From contig NC_089393.1 in the NCBI RefSeq assembly GCF_003171515.1, forward strand, positions 1,550,001 through 1,614,000: a stretch of DNA of 64,000 nucleotides, in the 5' to 3' direction. This DNA is from Pyrenophora tritici-repentis. Lineage: Eukaryota; Ascomycota; Dothideomycetes; Pleosporales; Pleosporaceae. The position numbers were made by a program, and so were the translations under genes. The notes under the pieces were generated by a model, which saw nothing but the letters and a program-made list of their open reading frames with translations, had not been told where the DNA came from and did no database searches. Each line of letters starts with the position of its first letter. The stretch's first letter is position 1. This document shows, piece by piece, positions 54,222 to 64,000 of the stretch.

Positions 54222-56164
54222 ATGTCGAACCAGCCACGCTATGGCGGCCAATATCATCGCAAGCATAGAAACGAAGATAGCGCACCACTCAGAGCCAGCA
54301 AGGAAATCCCTCGAGGTTTCCAGCATGTGCCCTACTCGCCCGAGGCTGCTTCACGACCAAGGTGCCCCAGTTCGGATTACGACACACCACCGTACCAGCC
54401 TGACGAGAGTCCTCCTTCCGATTACGACCACTATGAACATCGATCCATGCCGAAATACATACCTAAAGTGAGAGGATCGAATCGGGGGCCAACCCCCCCA
54501 CGACCTCGGCCAAGACACCAGCCACAGTCGCCCGCTCTGCAGTACAGGAACCGCTCTCCAGACCCAGACTCAGACTATATCGCCCCGCCTGGACCCCCCA
54601 GCGATGACGATGATTATATTGACCAGCGCAAGTCAACCAAAGGTGTATTTTCAGACGAGACTTCAAACTACAGTAATCGTGAATTTTCGAAAGGCAGGTC
54701 ACCAGACCGCTACTCTGCCTCACGGGACCGCGATGGCGCCCGGTTCATAGATGATACCCCGCCACGCCAAACACGGCCAGACCGCCGAACTGTGAGAAAT
54801 AGCGGATGGGATAGCAAACCCATCGTGGTGCGAAGTCGAGGATTGAAGCCCGGAAAATATGAAGACTATCAAGAAGCAAAGCAGTTTCTGGAGAGATTCG
54901 AGCAGTTTGAGGCCCAGCTAGCCAATCGACGCAACACGGGCCATCGCCGCCGCGACGAGTACAGTCCGGAACGCTATAGAGATGATAGAAGCCGCCTAAT
55001 GCGCTACAACTACAATGACTACCAAGAAGCAAAGCAGTTCCTAGAGCGATACCAAAAGCTCGAGGCTCAACGTGCGCAGCGATCGCAACTTGAGTATCGT
55101 CGCGACGAGGAATATAGTCCGGCCCGGTACAGAGGAGATAGCCCGAGACGCTACAGAAACGACAACTCAAGTCCAGTTCGCTACAACAAGGGAGATTACC
55201 ACGAAGCGAAAGAATTTCTTGAGAGATACTGTACACTCAATGCGCAGCACGCCAGGAGATATGAAGCCGCGCACCACAGCCCCGACGAGGACCCATCAAT
55301 TCGCTACAGAGACAACGACGAGTACACGCCAATCCGGTATAGAGATGAGGACTCTAGCCCCCCGAATGTTTACAGAGATGAAGACGACTACCCACCAATC
55401 CGCTACCGAGGCGACTCCTCTAGCCCAATCCCCTACCGAAACGCCGCTCCCAGTCCCAGACGACTCGCAGCGCGTCAACCTAGTCCCGAAAGACAACAAA
55501 TGCCAGGTTCCTTCTTCGAAGAGACTAACATGTATCCCGAACCCCCCTCGGATATTGCATCGCAGCCCAGTGTATCACCCCCTCTACCCCCCAGCACCCT
55601 TCCCACCCGCACCTTTTCCACCAGCCCCCTCGGTCCCCGGCTCAGACATCTGCTCCATGCCGTCACTCCGCCACGGTAGCGCGTACGCCTCTTTTGACGA
55701 ACACAGTATCCAAGGTAGCGACTACGACAGCCTTCCCCCCCTCGCGGCGTCACAGCCCTAGCCCTAGTCCTAGTCCCGCTCGTTCCGCAACCCGCTCCAT
55801 CGTCAGCACAAGCACCAGCAGCCACGCACACAACCGTCGTACCCGCTCCTACGACAGCGACGACAACGGTATAGCAGAAGGAAGCGATTATCTACCCAGT
55901 GACAGCGAAATCGACCCGGACGGTGAACACGACTCTTTGAGCGATGACGACGGGAACGGGGTTGCGGAGGGAAGCGATTATCTGCCTAGTGATGACGGTA
56001 GGAGGAGTGTGAGGGGTAAGGGTAGTGGGGTTTGCTCGAGGGCGGTGTCTGATGTTGGCAGCGATGATGATGATTATGACGATGGGGATTATATGAGTAG
56101 TGATGGTGAGGATAGGATTGGTGGGAAGGAGAGGATGAGTATGGCGGGGGCGTGGGTGTCGTAG
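54222..56164 (+). CDS. Disordered Tyr/Ser/Asp-rich protein with three internal repeats, two apparent frameshifts
   Basis: The main frame (485 codons from 54222) is low-complexity and charged, with many SDYD and YRD motifs. Three repeats of about 55 residues share the core DYQEAKQFLERF/Y (third copy DYHEAKEFLERY), each followed by a basic, Tyr/Arg-rich tail (EYSPERYRDD, EYSPARYRGD). After about 55560 the sensible peptide lies in the +1 frame (YPPAPFPPAPFPPAPSVPGS, then SDYDSLPP), and after the C7 run at about 55734-55740 it lies in a third frame (SRRHSPSPSPSPARS, EGSDYLPSDSE, twice). Both shifts coincide with C tracts, which suggests sequencing slips or replication slippage rather than introns, since no GT/AG pairs fit. 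Read through, it would be about 647 residues. No domain is recognised. Confidence 0.5.
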
Positions 56165-56977
56165 GGTGGTTGTGCGTGGGTTGGTAGGAGGGAGGAGTTC
56201 ATGTTTTGGATGGGTTTAATTAGGATGGAGGAAAGTTTGTAATGGAGGGGATGTGAATTTTGAGGACGGAGTCGGGAACGATACAACATATACAATCTTT
56301 AATATGATGGATTCACCAGTCATGCCTTCACTGTTTCCTTGTCCACACCACAGCATTCCAGCATCTTCTTCCTTGGACAAGATAACACTCTCCATTACCT
56401 TGTCCTCAATGATAAAGGCGATCAACGCACTAACACATGCACTCACGAAAGATTAAGACACCACGCTACAATCCTCATCCTCACACATCACCCTTACAAC
56501 AAACATCAAATCAAGCGTCAAGTATCCAATACCTGACATTCAAATCTACACAAGCCCTTGATCTCTACCTATAAATCAAACGAATTCTTCTCATCTATCA
56601 TGTATAAAAAATATGCTTCGTAAAGCCGCCACTCAATCTAATTGTATATATGAGTGTGTGCAAAGAGAGCACGACGAAAGGGTATCTGCGCCTTTCCCAT
56701 GCTTTTGATAACGCCAGTGTCCAGAGAAATGAAAAATTGACTTTTACCGACAGAAAAACGTAAACGCTGTACATGTTCTAGGGAAAGACAAAAGGGAGTT
56801 GAGATGGGGAGGGTGAGAGGGCTGATGGGTGCGTTGGCGGATAGTGGAGTTTGGGCAGCCGAGGAGGGGCCGGAAGCGAAAGAGGAACGACTGCAGCCTT
56901 GTAGAGCCAAACGAACGCATGGACCTGAGCGAACGGGAGGGGCAGAAGTGGTTATGCAGAGCGCATCCACTCACACC
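56165..56977. other. Convergent intergenic spacer
   Basis: It lies between the 3' ends of the disordered-protein gene and UPS2. Short ORFs on both strands lack motifs. No repeat is seen. Confidence 0.55.
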
Positions 56978-57683
56978 TCACATCTTGGCTTGTCGTAGGA
57001 TGTTGCTGTCCTGCTGTGCCTGTTGTAGCTGCAAAATCTCGCGCTGTTCCTGGAACACTTGTCGCGCTCTCTCGAGCACCATCTCGAACCCCTCCTTGCC
57101 CTTTGCGGCGTTTTGCTGGAAGCGCTCGACGCTAAACTGCTCGATGCTGTTCTTGATCTTCTGCCAGCCACCACATAGGGCCGTGATTTCTGCTCTTTGG
57201 GTAAAGGCAGTCTTGTCGTTGGGCGATGAGGCGACGGGCTGGTATATGCATGTTTCGCGAACGTTGAGGAGGTCGGACCATGTCATGTTCATGGAGCAGA
57301 GGGTGAGCTTCTTAGCGACAGGATCGACGTAGGATGTCTCGTAGACCATGGATGTGTCTTGGCCGCCGAGGATGGTCTGGATCCACTTTGGTGTTGATTG
57401 TTGGCAGGTGATGAGACGCTCTGTTCGTAACTGCGATTGGGTTAGCTTGCTGTCTAGAGGCATATTGTTGTGGTGCGCGTGATGGGTGTGGTGAAGGCGC
57501 AGAAATTGACATGTGAAAGGAGTCACTCACGATTCCTGTGGCAGGGTCGACTGACCGACTGAGAGTGTCGACAGCGATGACATGGGGTGTCTTTTCGTTC
57601 CAAGGGCCGTACTTGCGCCAGTTGCTTGTCGAGACTTCTTCCCACGAGTAGTCGAAGTCGACTGTTTGCTGAAAGTACTTCAT
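56978..57683 (-). CDS. UPS2: PRELI/MSF1 mitochondrial phospholipid transfer protein, Ups2-like
   Basis: The protein has 201 residues from exons 57683-57531 and 57430-56978; the intron is 100 bp, longer than most in this window, with donor GTGAGT and acceptor CGCAG in phase 0. Ups2 with Mdm35 moves phosphatidylserine across the mitochondrial intermembrane space for PE synthesis. The start MKYFQQTVDFDYSWEEV, then PHVIAVDTLSR, TERLITCQQSTPKWIQ and MNMTWSDLLNVRETCIY follow the Ups2 branch of the PRELI family rather than Ups1. The C-terminal helix (FEMVLERARQVFQEQREILQ) is predicted to be amphipathic. The length is typical. The assignment to Ups2 rather than Ups3 is from the N-terminal pattern. 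Confidence 0.88.
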
Positions 57684-58976
57684 TGTGCTTATCGTAAAGT
57701 CGTGTGCCGATGGTCCGGGGGGTATAAGTTTTTTTCTATCAGTCCGTTGATGCGCCTTGTAGTTTTCGGATTGCGCGAGGATGTTCGCTTAAATTATCCG
57801 TGTGGATTGGTGAACAGGCAGTGCGGAGTAATGGTGGCAGTGGGTTGGTGGGTTGTAGGAAGTGTGCAGAGATGTAAAAGGTCTGGGAGGTCGGCAAAGG
57901 CCAAAGTGCAGGCCGTGCGCGATAAACGATTAATGCCGGGGATAGTGGGGAGTTCTCAACGAGTCAACGTTTTCCCACCGCTCGAGCCCTGTATCTTTTG
58001 CACGAGTACCTTGCAATCCAGGTAAAGTGCGGTGTGAAAAGTTGGATGAATGTGCGTTGTCAATAGAAAAAGCAGTGAATGCGAGACTTGTGTTTTGCGC
58101 AACCGTGATGAAACATGAAACGGACGTTCAATGCGAGAGCCTTCTATCCGGCCTCACTTCCTTCGGATCCGCGTTTCCTTCGCCACGCGCAGCCACTGTC
58201 TAGGTTTTCAACCAATCAGCGCAAACGTCTTGCAAACCATTGGCGCGGGTCGTGTGCTTGTCTTGGCCAGCTTCCTCCGACTCTCCCCGTATGACGTCTG
58301 GTATCCAATAGGCCAGTCCTCCGTTGGTGGATTACATGTCGTCTTGACGCAGGGCGTGGGGGGTTCCTGACGCTTGCGTCCGGACATGCTGACGGCGCAT
58401 CCGCTGGAAGGGCTAGTAATCAGGGTCTCCGCGCTGCTGATTGACCATACTACGACGTTCACAGCAGAAGCTCTGTTAGTACCACCATTCATACTGTGAA
58501 TGATGTGATACCGAAGCAATGTGTGACTCCTAGGCGTGCTACTAGTCTCACAGATCAAACATTTTGCTATCACATGTATCCACAGCAGCATTCTACTATT
58601 GGATCACCATCAAACAGTCTTGTATTCGATTTTCTGGGTCCGCTTTATTGATCGCTTTGAAAGCGAAACAAGCATGATACAAACGAGTGAAGGCCCGAAG
58701 GCTGCCCGAAGCAAACGTAAAGGCGGCCAGCAATCCGCCCATAGAGATGACATATCATCATCTCATCCAACCCAATTTTTGTTGGTATCATAGCTTTTGA
58801 TATGAAGCGCCAGAACGCCGAACCATGCATATGCAAAGTGTGTAAGCAACTTGCGCTGCTTCGTGCCACCCCCAAAGAAAACATTTGACGGCCAGGGGTT
58901 TCCTACCTGAGACTTTGGAATCTCTCCTTAGGGGTGGTGTGTAATCCAAACGGCCATTCCCTTCATGCTCAATCTC
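57684..58976. other. Intergenic: UPS2 promoter and MYG1 3' region
   Basis: About 1.3 kb with no supported gene. Overlapping ORFs (57582-58025 plus, 58208-58591 minus) have no motif. No repeat or RNA gene is visible. Confidence 0.5.
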
Positions 58977-60089
58977 CTACAGCTCCAATGCCTTCTTCGC
59001 CATAGCCAGCGCGCCATCAAAGGTCTTGTTGCCTCCGATAAAGCCAGCGGCGTGGACAAAGACGCAGCCTGGAATACCCGAGACCTGGTCGAGCTGCTCG
59101 TCACGCACACCCTTCCAGGCATCAGGGAGATCCTTGCGGTTCTCGAAACCACTGTTCTCCTTGCTAACAGCGCGAATGCGCCACTTGCCCTCTGGCTTGT
59201 CTTCAGGGAACAAGACATACAGGACCTGGGGAGCAACGCCTTGTGGTTGTTGCGTCTCCTTCTCGAAATTGTAAAGGTGATCGGCCCAAGGCATGCCCTC
59301 AGGAAGGACCAGGATACGTCCCTGGGGGTCGTATTGGAGACGCGCGTCGTAGGCCTGCTTCACCTGGTGACGAGCAGGGAGCCATGATTGAGCACGGTCG
59401 ATGAGCTCCCAACGGAACTGCTCGCCGACGAAGCGAGATGCAGACATGAAGCGCATGTCCTCCTCGGCCTGTTGGGTCTCTGGGGTCTTGGTCTCGTCCG
59501 ACTTTGGCGACTTGGGGCCATAGTTGTAGCGGTTGACGACACTCGCGATGGTGAAACCGCTGGTCGCAAATTTCTTCTCCAAGCCCGCCTTCTCGAGGTC
59601 CTTGGGGTCAAGGGCGCTGATTCCGTTGTCGTTGGCATCAAAGGCTTCAATGAAGTCACTGTAGATCTTCTCATAAAGCAGGTCGCAGTCCGCGCCCTGA
59701 AGACCAGTGACAGTGGTGATTATGTCTTTGCCAAAGTGCATGTAGACAAGCCCCGCCGAGGAGAGCTTGGTGGTGTGGCCGGGGAAGACGACGTCGAAAC
59801 CGCGCTGGTGATGGTCGTAACGCTTCTTGCCATCCTCGTACTCGCCGCCGACGTCTACAACAGTGTGGCATTCGGCCAAAAGAGCCGGGTCACGGGTACG
59901 GACGAGTTGAGCATCCTGGTAAGTAGGCAGGAGCTGCAGCATCGAAACCGCGAGCGCCTCGTCGGCATGGAAGTGACCACTGCCTCAGTTAGTATCGCAC
60001 CCTCTTCCCAAATAGTCGTACTCTTACTTATGCGTGCCAATGGTGGGAACATCGGTCTTGAGCCTCTTGGCGGGGTTTTCGGTGGCCAT
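58977..60089 (-). CDS. MYG1: MYG1-family exonuclease
   Basis: The protein has 354 residues from exons 60089-60028 and 59979-58977; the 48-bp intron has a TACTAAC branch site. MYG1 proteins are metal-dependent 3'-5' RNA exonucleases acting in nucleus and mitochondria. The N-terminal metal-binding signature reads IGTHNGHFHADEALA across the splice junction, and the DHH motif is in KKRYDHHQRGFD. Other conserved parts are HTTKLSSAGLVYMHFG, YEKIYSDFIEAFDANDNGIS and PGCVFVHAAGFIGGN near the end. All key residues are present and the length is normal. The start is fixed because MATENPAKRLKTDVPT leads straight into the signature. Confidence 0.94.
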
Positions 60090-60874
60090 TGTTCGTGCGT
60101 GAAAGGCGAAATGTGGTGTTTGGGCTGATTTACAGGTGTTCCAGGCGTGTCTTGCGGGTCTGATGAACAAAGGTCGCAGCTTGAACATGCAATTGACAGC
60201 GTGGATTGTGTGGTTGCGCAGTTAATCGGCCAAAGGTTCAGTAGCAGGCATAAAAGCAACCGACCCGCCGCGGGCACTGGCTTGGCGGATACAGTAGCAG
60301 ATCTTACAGGCGCGGGCACTAGTGGGGGGTGCTGACCGCAACAAAACGCATTTTCGCACTCGATATCTGGAAGTTACATGCAGTAGTCATGGCCTACTAA
60401 GGAGTGTCCACCCAACAGGTGACAGGTTTCAAGAGGACACCGAGGTATCATCGCTGCCTTGTTCCAAGATTGCGCACGCGAGCACACAACCATTATTGCA
60501 GTAGTCGTCGGTGCCTACTCGCACAAATCAGTACACAAGTACTCACAGTCACATAAGGCCTCCTGCACCAGCCTGTACCCTTGTTCCCAGTCGAGTTGCC
60601 TCGCCCACAGCCGCCCGTCCAGGATCGTGCCGCCTCTCTCCGCCCAGCTCGAGCATTTTAGCGAAATTGACACGTGAAGATAGTCGATAACCCGGCCCTC
60701 ACCACTCTTCCACCACGTCGCTCGCACCACACCTCACGCCCCGAGTGACTCTCTCCGCCTTCTCCCGCGCTCCCTGCGCGTACATCGCGCTTCAAACCCC
60801 CAAAACTATCGCCGCCGCGCACCTCCCAGGTCAGGCTCGTGACTGCACGAGCTTGGCGAGGACGGCGACCGCAG
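60090..60874. promoter_or_regulatory. Divergent promoter between MYG1 and ICE2
   Basis: The two start codons face away from each other over 785 bp, so this stretch holds both promoters and 5' leaders. Short ORFs have no motif. No specific site was identified. Confidence 0.5.
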
Positions 60875-62305
60875 ATGTGGGCTACTGTATCGAGAGTAGT
60901 CTCGTCCACAACCTTTCTAGGCGCCATCATCTTCACCATACCCCTCGCCTTCGACATTGGCGGCCGTACCTGTGGACTCGCCTTTTCCCTGTCCCTCAGC
61001 GCATACTACTTCCTCTACTCCATCCTGCGCTTAGCCACGCCAGACTATTCGCGCTTTAGATGGTTTCTGTGTAATGTCGTGGCTTGGGCGCAATGGCTGG
61101 CAATACCAACACTTTTGATCTGGAGCCTGAACAAGTTTTCCATCGATGCGACCAATAACGCGGGCTGGGTGGAGCGCACATTTGACGGCAAGAGAGCCGA
61201 CTTTGAGAGCGTGCACGACTGGATCTTTGGCAGTCAAGGCCTCCTGCAGAATGCCTCGATAGGTGCCTGGGACAAGACACTGAGATATAGCACCCCTGTC
61301 TTTCAGATCGCAGAGGGTTTCTGCAGCCTTTTGGTCATTCAGGCTGCAGGACAAATCACCAGATGGGTCGTCAATCGCGAGCGTGGTGACAGCTGGATGG
61401 TACGACTTGCTAGATACAGTCTCTTTTTGGAGTACTAACAAACGTTCAGATTGGTCTCCTAATCACTTCCGCCTCCATCATCTCCACCTCCGTCTACTTC
61501 CTCTGGCGCATTACGACTTTCCCCGAGATTAGCAATGTGGACGCAATTCTAATTGGCGTGGCCATCACAACTGCCATCTTTCTTGGTGGATGGGGCATTG
61601 TCAGTGCGAGGGGTAACCCAGTCGAGTCGTCGCTCTTAGTGAGTTCTGATACCTGCCCACCATGACTTCCGCTAACATTCCTAGTTTGCATATGTCACAC
61701 TATGCATCTACCAAATCTTCACCGACTACCAGCCTTCTCCAGGCTCCGTAGCCGAGTCAACTGCTCCTTCTGATCCTGCGCTTCCTCCGCTACCACCCAT
61801 CATCATGGCTTCGTATACCACGCTACTTCACGCACTTGGCTCCCTGCCTACGATTGCTCATACTGGCTTCAACCTCATGGTGGGAGCCATCATGACCATC
61901 ACACCTTCCGTCATCATCTCTCTCGCATACCGCGTCTTCGTCATGTACGCCGCGGCACGCATCATTCCGGCTATACGAGAGAGCGGCGCGCGAGCACTAT
62001 CCCAAGAACCCAGTCTCGACGACGACGATGAAACATCCAAGATTCTCGGTTTCTTAACTTGGTTCAGTCCAAGCATCATCATCGCAGTCTACACGAGCTT
62101 GCTGATGCAGCACTTTGCTAGTGGGAACGGCGGTGACGGAAGTGCCGCAACGGGCGAGTGGTGGACCAACCAAGGAGGCGATGCAGGAGGCAACTTTTGG
62201 CGATGGATCAATTTGGCCATGACCATGGGTCTGTATGCCATTGAACTGAAAATCTCGAATGCGGATGACGATGGCCGGCTAACAAGTCATTGGAAGACGG
62301 ACTAG
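60875..62305 (+). CDS. ICE2: ICE2-family ER membrane protein
   Basis: The protein has 444 residues from exons 60875-61399, 61450-61638 and 61685-62305; introns are 50 and 46 bp. ICE2 is a multi-span protein of the cortical endoplasmic reticulum that supports ER shape and inheritance and phospholipid balance. The start MWATVSRVVSSTTFLGAIIF opens directly into the first span. About ten hydrophobic segments follow, including CGLAFSLSLSAYYFLYSIL, WFLCNVVAWAQWLAIPTLLI, ILIGVAITTAIFLGGWGIV and WFSPSIIIAVYTSLLMQHF. Conserved family phrases are SAYYFLYSILRL, TPVFQIAEGFCSLLVIQAAG and RWINLAMTMGLYAIEL. The length is near that of yeast (491). Confidence 0.92.
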
Positions 62306-64000
62306 ATCTCTTGACCAGGGTGCCGATGCAGTTCTGGGAGGGTCGTACATTTTCAAGGGAGAGCCGGGGCTCCGGTGATCGACAGAAAGAGGTGCGGAGA
62401 GAGAGGCGGCAATTCACAAAATATCGGGTCATGCTAGGCAGCATGTACCCCCAATATTCTCATCAGACACAAAATACAGTGTCTATAGAGAGAGACCTGA
62501 CAGAAATAGGGACGGAGACGGACAGAGAGAGGGGGGGGACAGGTTCCACTACCACAAGTTTCTTCGCTTCAAAGCAGCAGCGTTTACAGTTTTTCTTCCC
62601 TTTTTCCAGGGACTTTTTTCTGTTTCTTTCTTCACTTTGTTGCAACAGCAAAAATGCGCCCTAAAGCGTGCATTTTATACAGATACCCCAATCACTTGTT
62701 CCCCTTTTTACCTAGTCTTGGATCATGGGGGAGTCAAAGTGTGTCGGAAGAATTTACTTGTTTTATCTCATTCTCGATGTCATCGTTGCGGAATTTGTAT
62801 ATTAGTCGCAAGCCAAGCGAGCAGACGTATAGTTGTGAGTGTTACAGAGAGGAAGAAGAAGGTGGGGATTAAATGTATATTGTGAAAGTGACTATATTGT
62901 GTGAAGCTTACTGTGAAGCTGTATACTCGGGTAGGACTTGTGATGTCTGTGTTCTTTAGGTACGAGGCGGGATTTAGTATGCTATGATTCTCTCTCTCTC
63001 TCTTTCTTCTGTACGGGAAGATTTTATAGGAATATCTAGGTATTTAGATTGGTGTGAATGCGTTGCTGTAACTTTGATAGAGAAGATCGAACCAAGTCTT
63101 CGTCATTATTCTATCATATTCAAGCTTTGCATATATTGCTTACCTTTTACCATATTACCCCTACCGTACCACCACTACTATACAGGAGTAGTAGTTGTTC
63201 TAGGAAAGCACTTGATAATCCTATACACTAGAACATTCCACACCTACAACTTTATCAACGTAGACTACCCTTCTCTTCTATAATTAAGTCTATAATTAAG
63301 CAGAGTAGGAAGGGTTTCTACTAAGAATTAACAATAGAAGCTACGCGCTAGATGGAAGTGAAAGGAAAAAGAAAGGAAAAGACGCGTACACAGACGGCAA
63401 GACTAGCTAAATCTAGAAAGTAGACTGGCTACCTAGCACCCTAAAAGACATTAATACGTGAGTCACTTACAAAACACTGGACCCTGGTCACGCGTACTGA
63501 AAGTGACTCATGCGCCTCGCTTGCCGCTAGCAACTTGTTAGTTCAAGCCCTAATATCGGTTGTAGATCACCAACTCCAAGTTACCCCAACTACTCCAATA
63601 GACGAGTCAGCCGCTACAGTAGGGCGGCTCGTCTTATCGAATGCCATGGCATATTCCATCGCGCGGGTCCGGCTTCGGTCTCGGATCCGACCGGACAACC
63701 AAGGTATGATGCGGGCAGAAAATAGCAGGTCTTACTATCATGATGTCTTCCTCGTGTGAGATTACTGCTGCAGAATGAAAAATGAAGAGTGGAACGAAAA
63801 AGGCCGAAAATCATGATTTGGCAAATGAAAAGAGCGGGGCGGATGCAGGGAAACGGGTGAGCAAGCGTGCCGTGTCAAAATGAAGGCAGGGCCAGTGGTT
63901 CTGGATTGAACAGACCGCCAAGACATTAGAACGCTGTTGATAGCCTGGTTCCAGTGAAGACCCGGCTTTAGCAGAAGGCTTGTATAGTCAGGTGTGATAA
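62306..64000. other. Right end of window, no gene supported
   Basis: After the ICE2 terminator nothing coding is visible; ORFs such as 62984-63283 and 63535-63759 lack motifs. It holds a CT microsatellite (62989-63002), a doubled tataattaag phrase (about 63279-63300) and a 10-bp inverted repeat (tgagtcactt at 63459-63468 and its complement at 63501-63510). Confidence 0.5.

Noticed and set aside
62290..62664. ORF of 124 codons overlapping the end of ICE2
   Set aside because: Lies in the ICE2 3' region, low complexity, no motif.

Overview
This is nuclear DNA of a filamentous ascomycete, most likely a Dothideomycete of the order Pleosporales (the group of Alternaria, Pyrenophora and Parastagonospora). 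The evidence is frequent short introns (mostly 42-68 bp) with GT..AG ends and CTAAC-type branch sites, a Fot1/pogo transposon, a Zn2Cys6 regulator whose zinc cluster is split by an intron, DUF7918-type and LPxEIR/LPxELR-type fungal families, a secreted pectin lyase and clear orthologues of fungal housekeeping genes. Species cannot be named from the sequence alone. Exon structures were worked out by hand from reading phase, splice sites and conserved motifs.

Layout. (1) 0-5.2 kb is a decayed region: a reading frame with three in-frame TAA codons, the C-terminal half of an MFS drug transporter with one TAA, a small intact unknown gene, and an intact 1854-bp Fot1/pogo element with perfect 55-bp inverted repeats and TA target duplication. 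(2) 6-18 kb is accessory metabolism: a Baeyer-Villiger-type monooxygenase, an MFS carrier containing a GC-AG intron, a Zn2Cys6 regulator and a PHO84-type phosphate symporter with a Pho4-like site upstream. (3) 18-30 kb is gene-poor. It holds a decayed acidic-protein gene, an intact sphingolipid delta4-desaturase, a decayed J-domain gene, two LPxEIR/LPxELR proteins and a locus of tiny secreted cysteine-rich proteins. One of the latter seems to have grown by tandem duplication of a five-cysteine exon; this is the most novel item in the window.

(4) 30-41 kb is a dense housekeeping block: ELP1 (tRNA wobble modification), COX8 (respiration) head to head with MTR4 (nuclear RNA surveillance), and STS1/Cut8 (nuclear proteasome tether). 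(5) 41-54 kb is again accessory: a degenerate tandem repeat next to a 115-bp MITE, a tandem pair of DUF7918 genes (the second with an in-frame TAA), a wrecked amidase gene ending beside a T15G20 tract, a four-span membrane protein, a small LPxELR protein and a pectin lyase. (6) 54-62 kb holds a repeat-rich disordered protein gene with two apparent frameshifts at C tracts, then UPS2 (mitochondrial lipid transfer), MYG1 (nuclease) and ICE2 (ER membrane). The last 1.7 kb shows no gene.

The genes do not form one pathway. The window alternates conserved housekeeping blocks with islands holding transposons, pseudogenes and secreted proteins. Several of the pseudogene stops are CAA-to-TAA or CAG-to-TAG type, which is what repeat-induced point mutation (RIP) or ordinary C-to-T decay would give, while the Fot1 element itself is undamaged and so probably a recent arrival.
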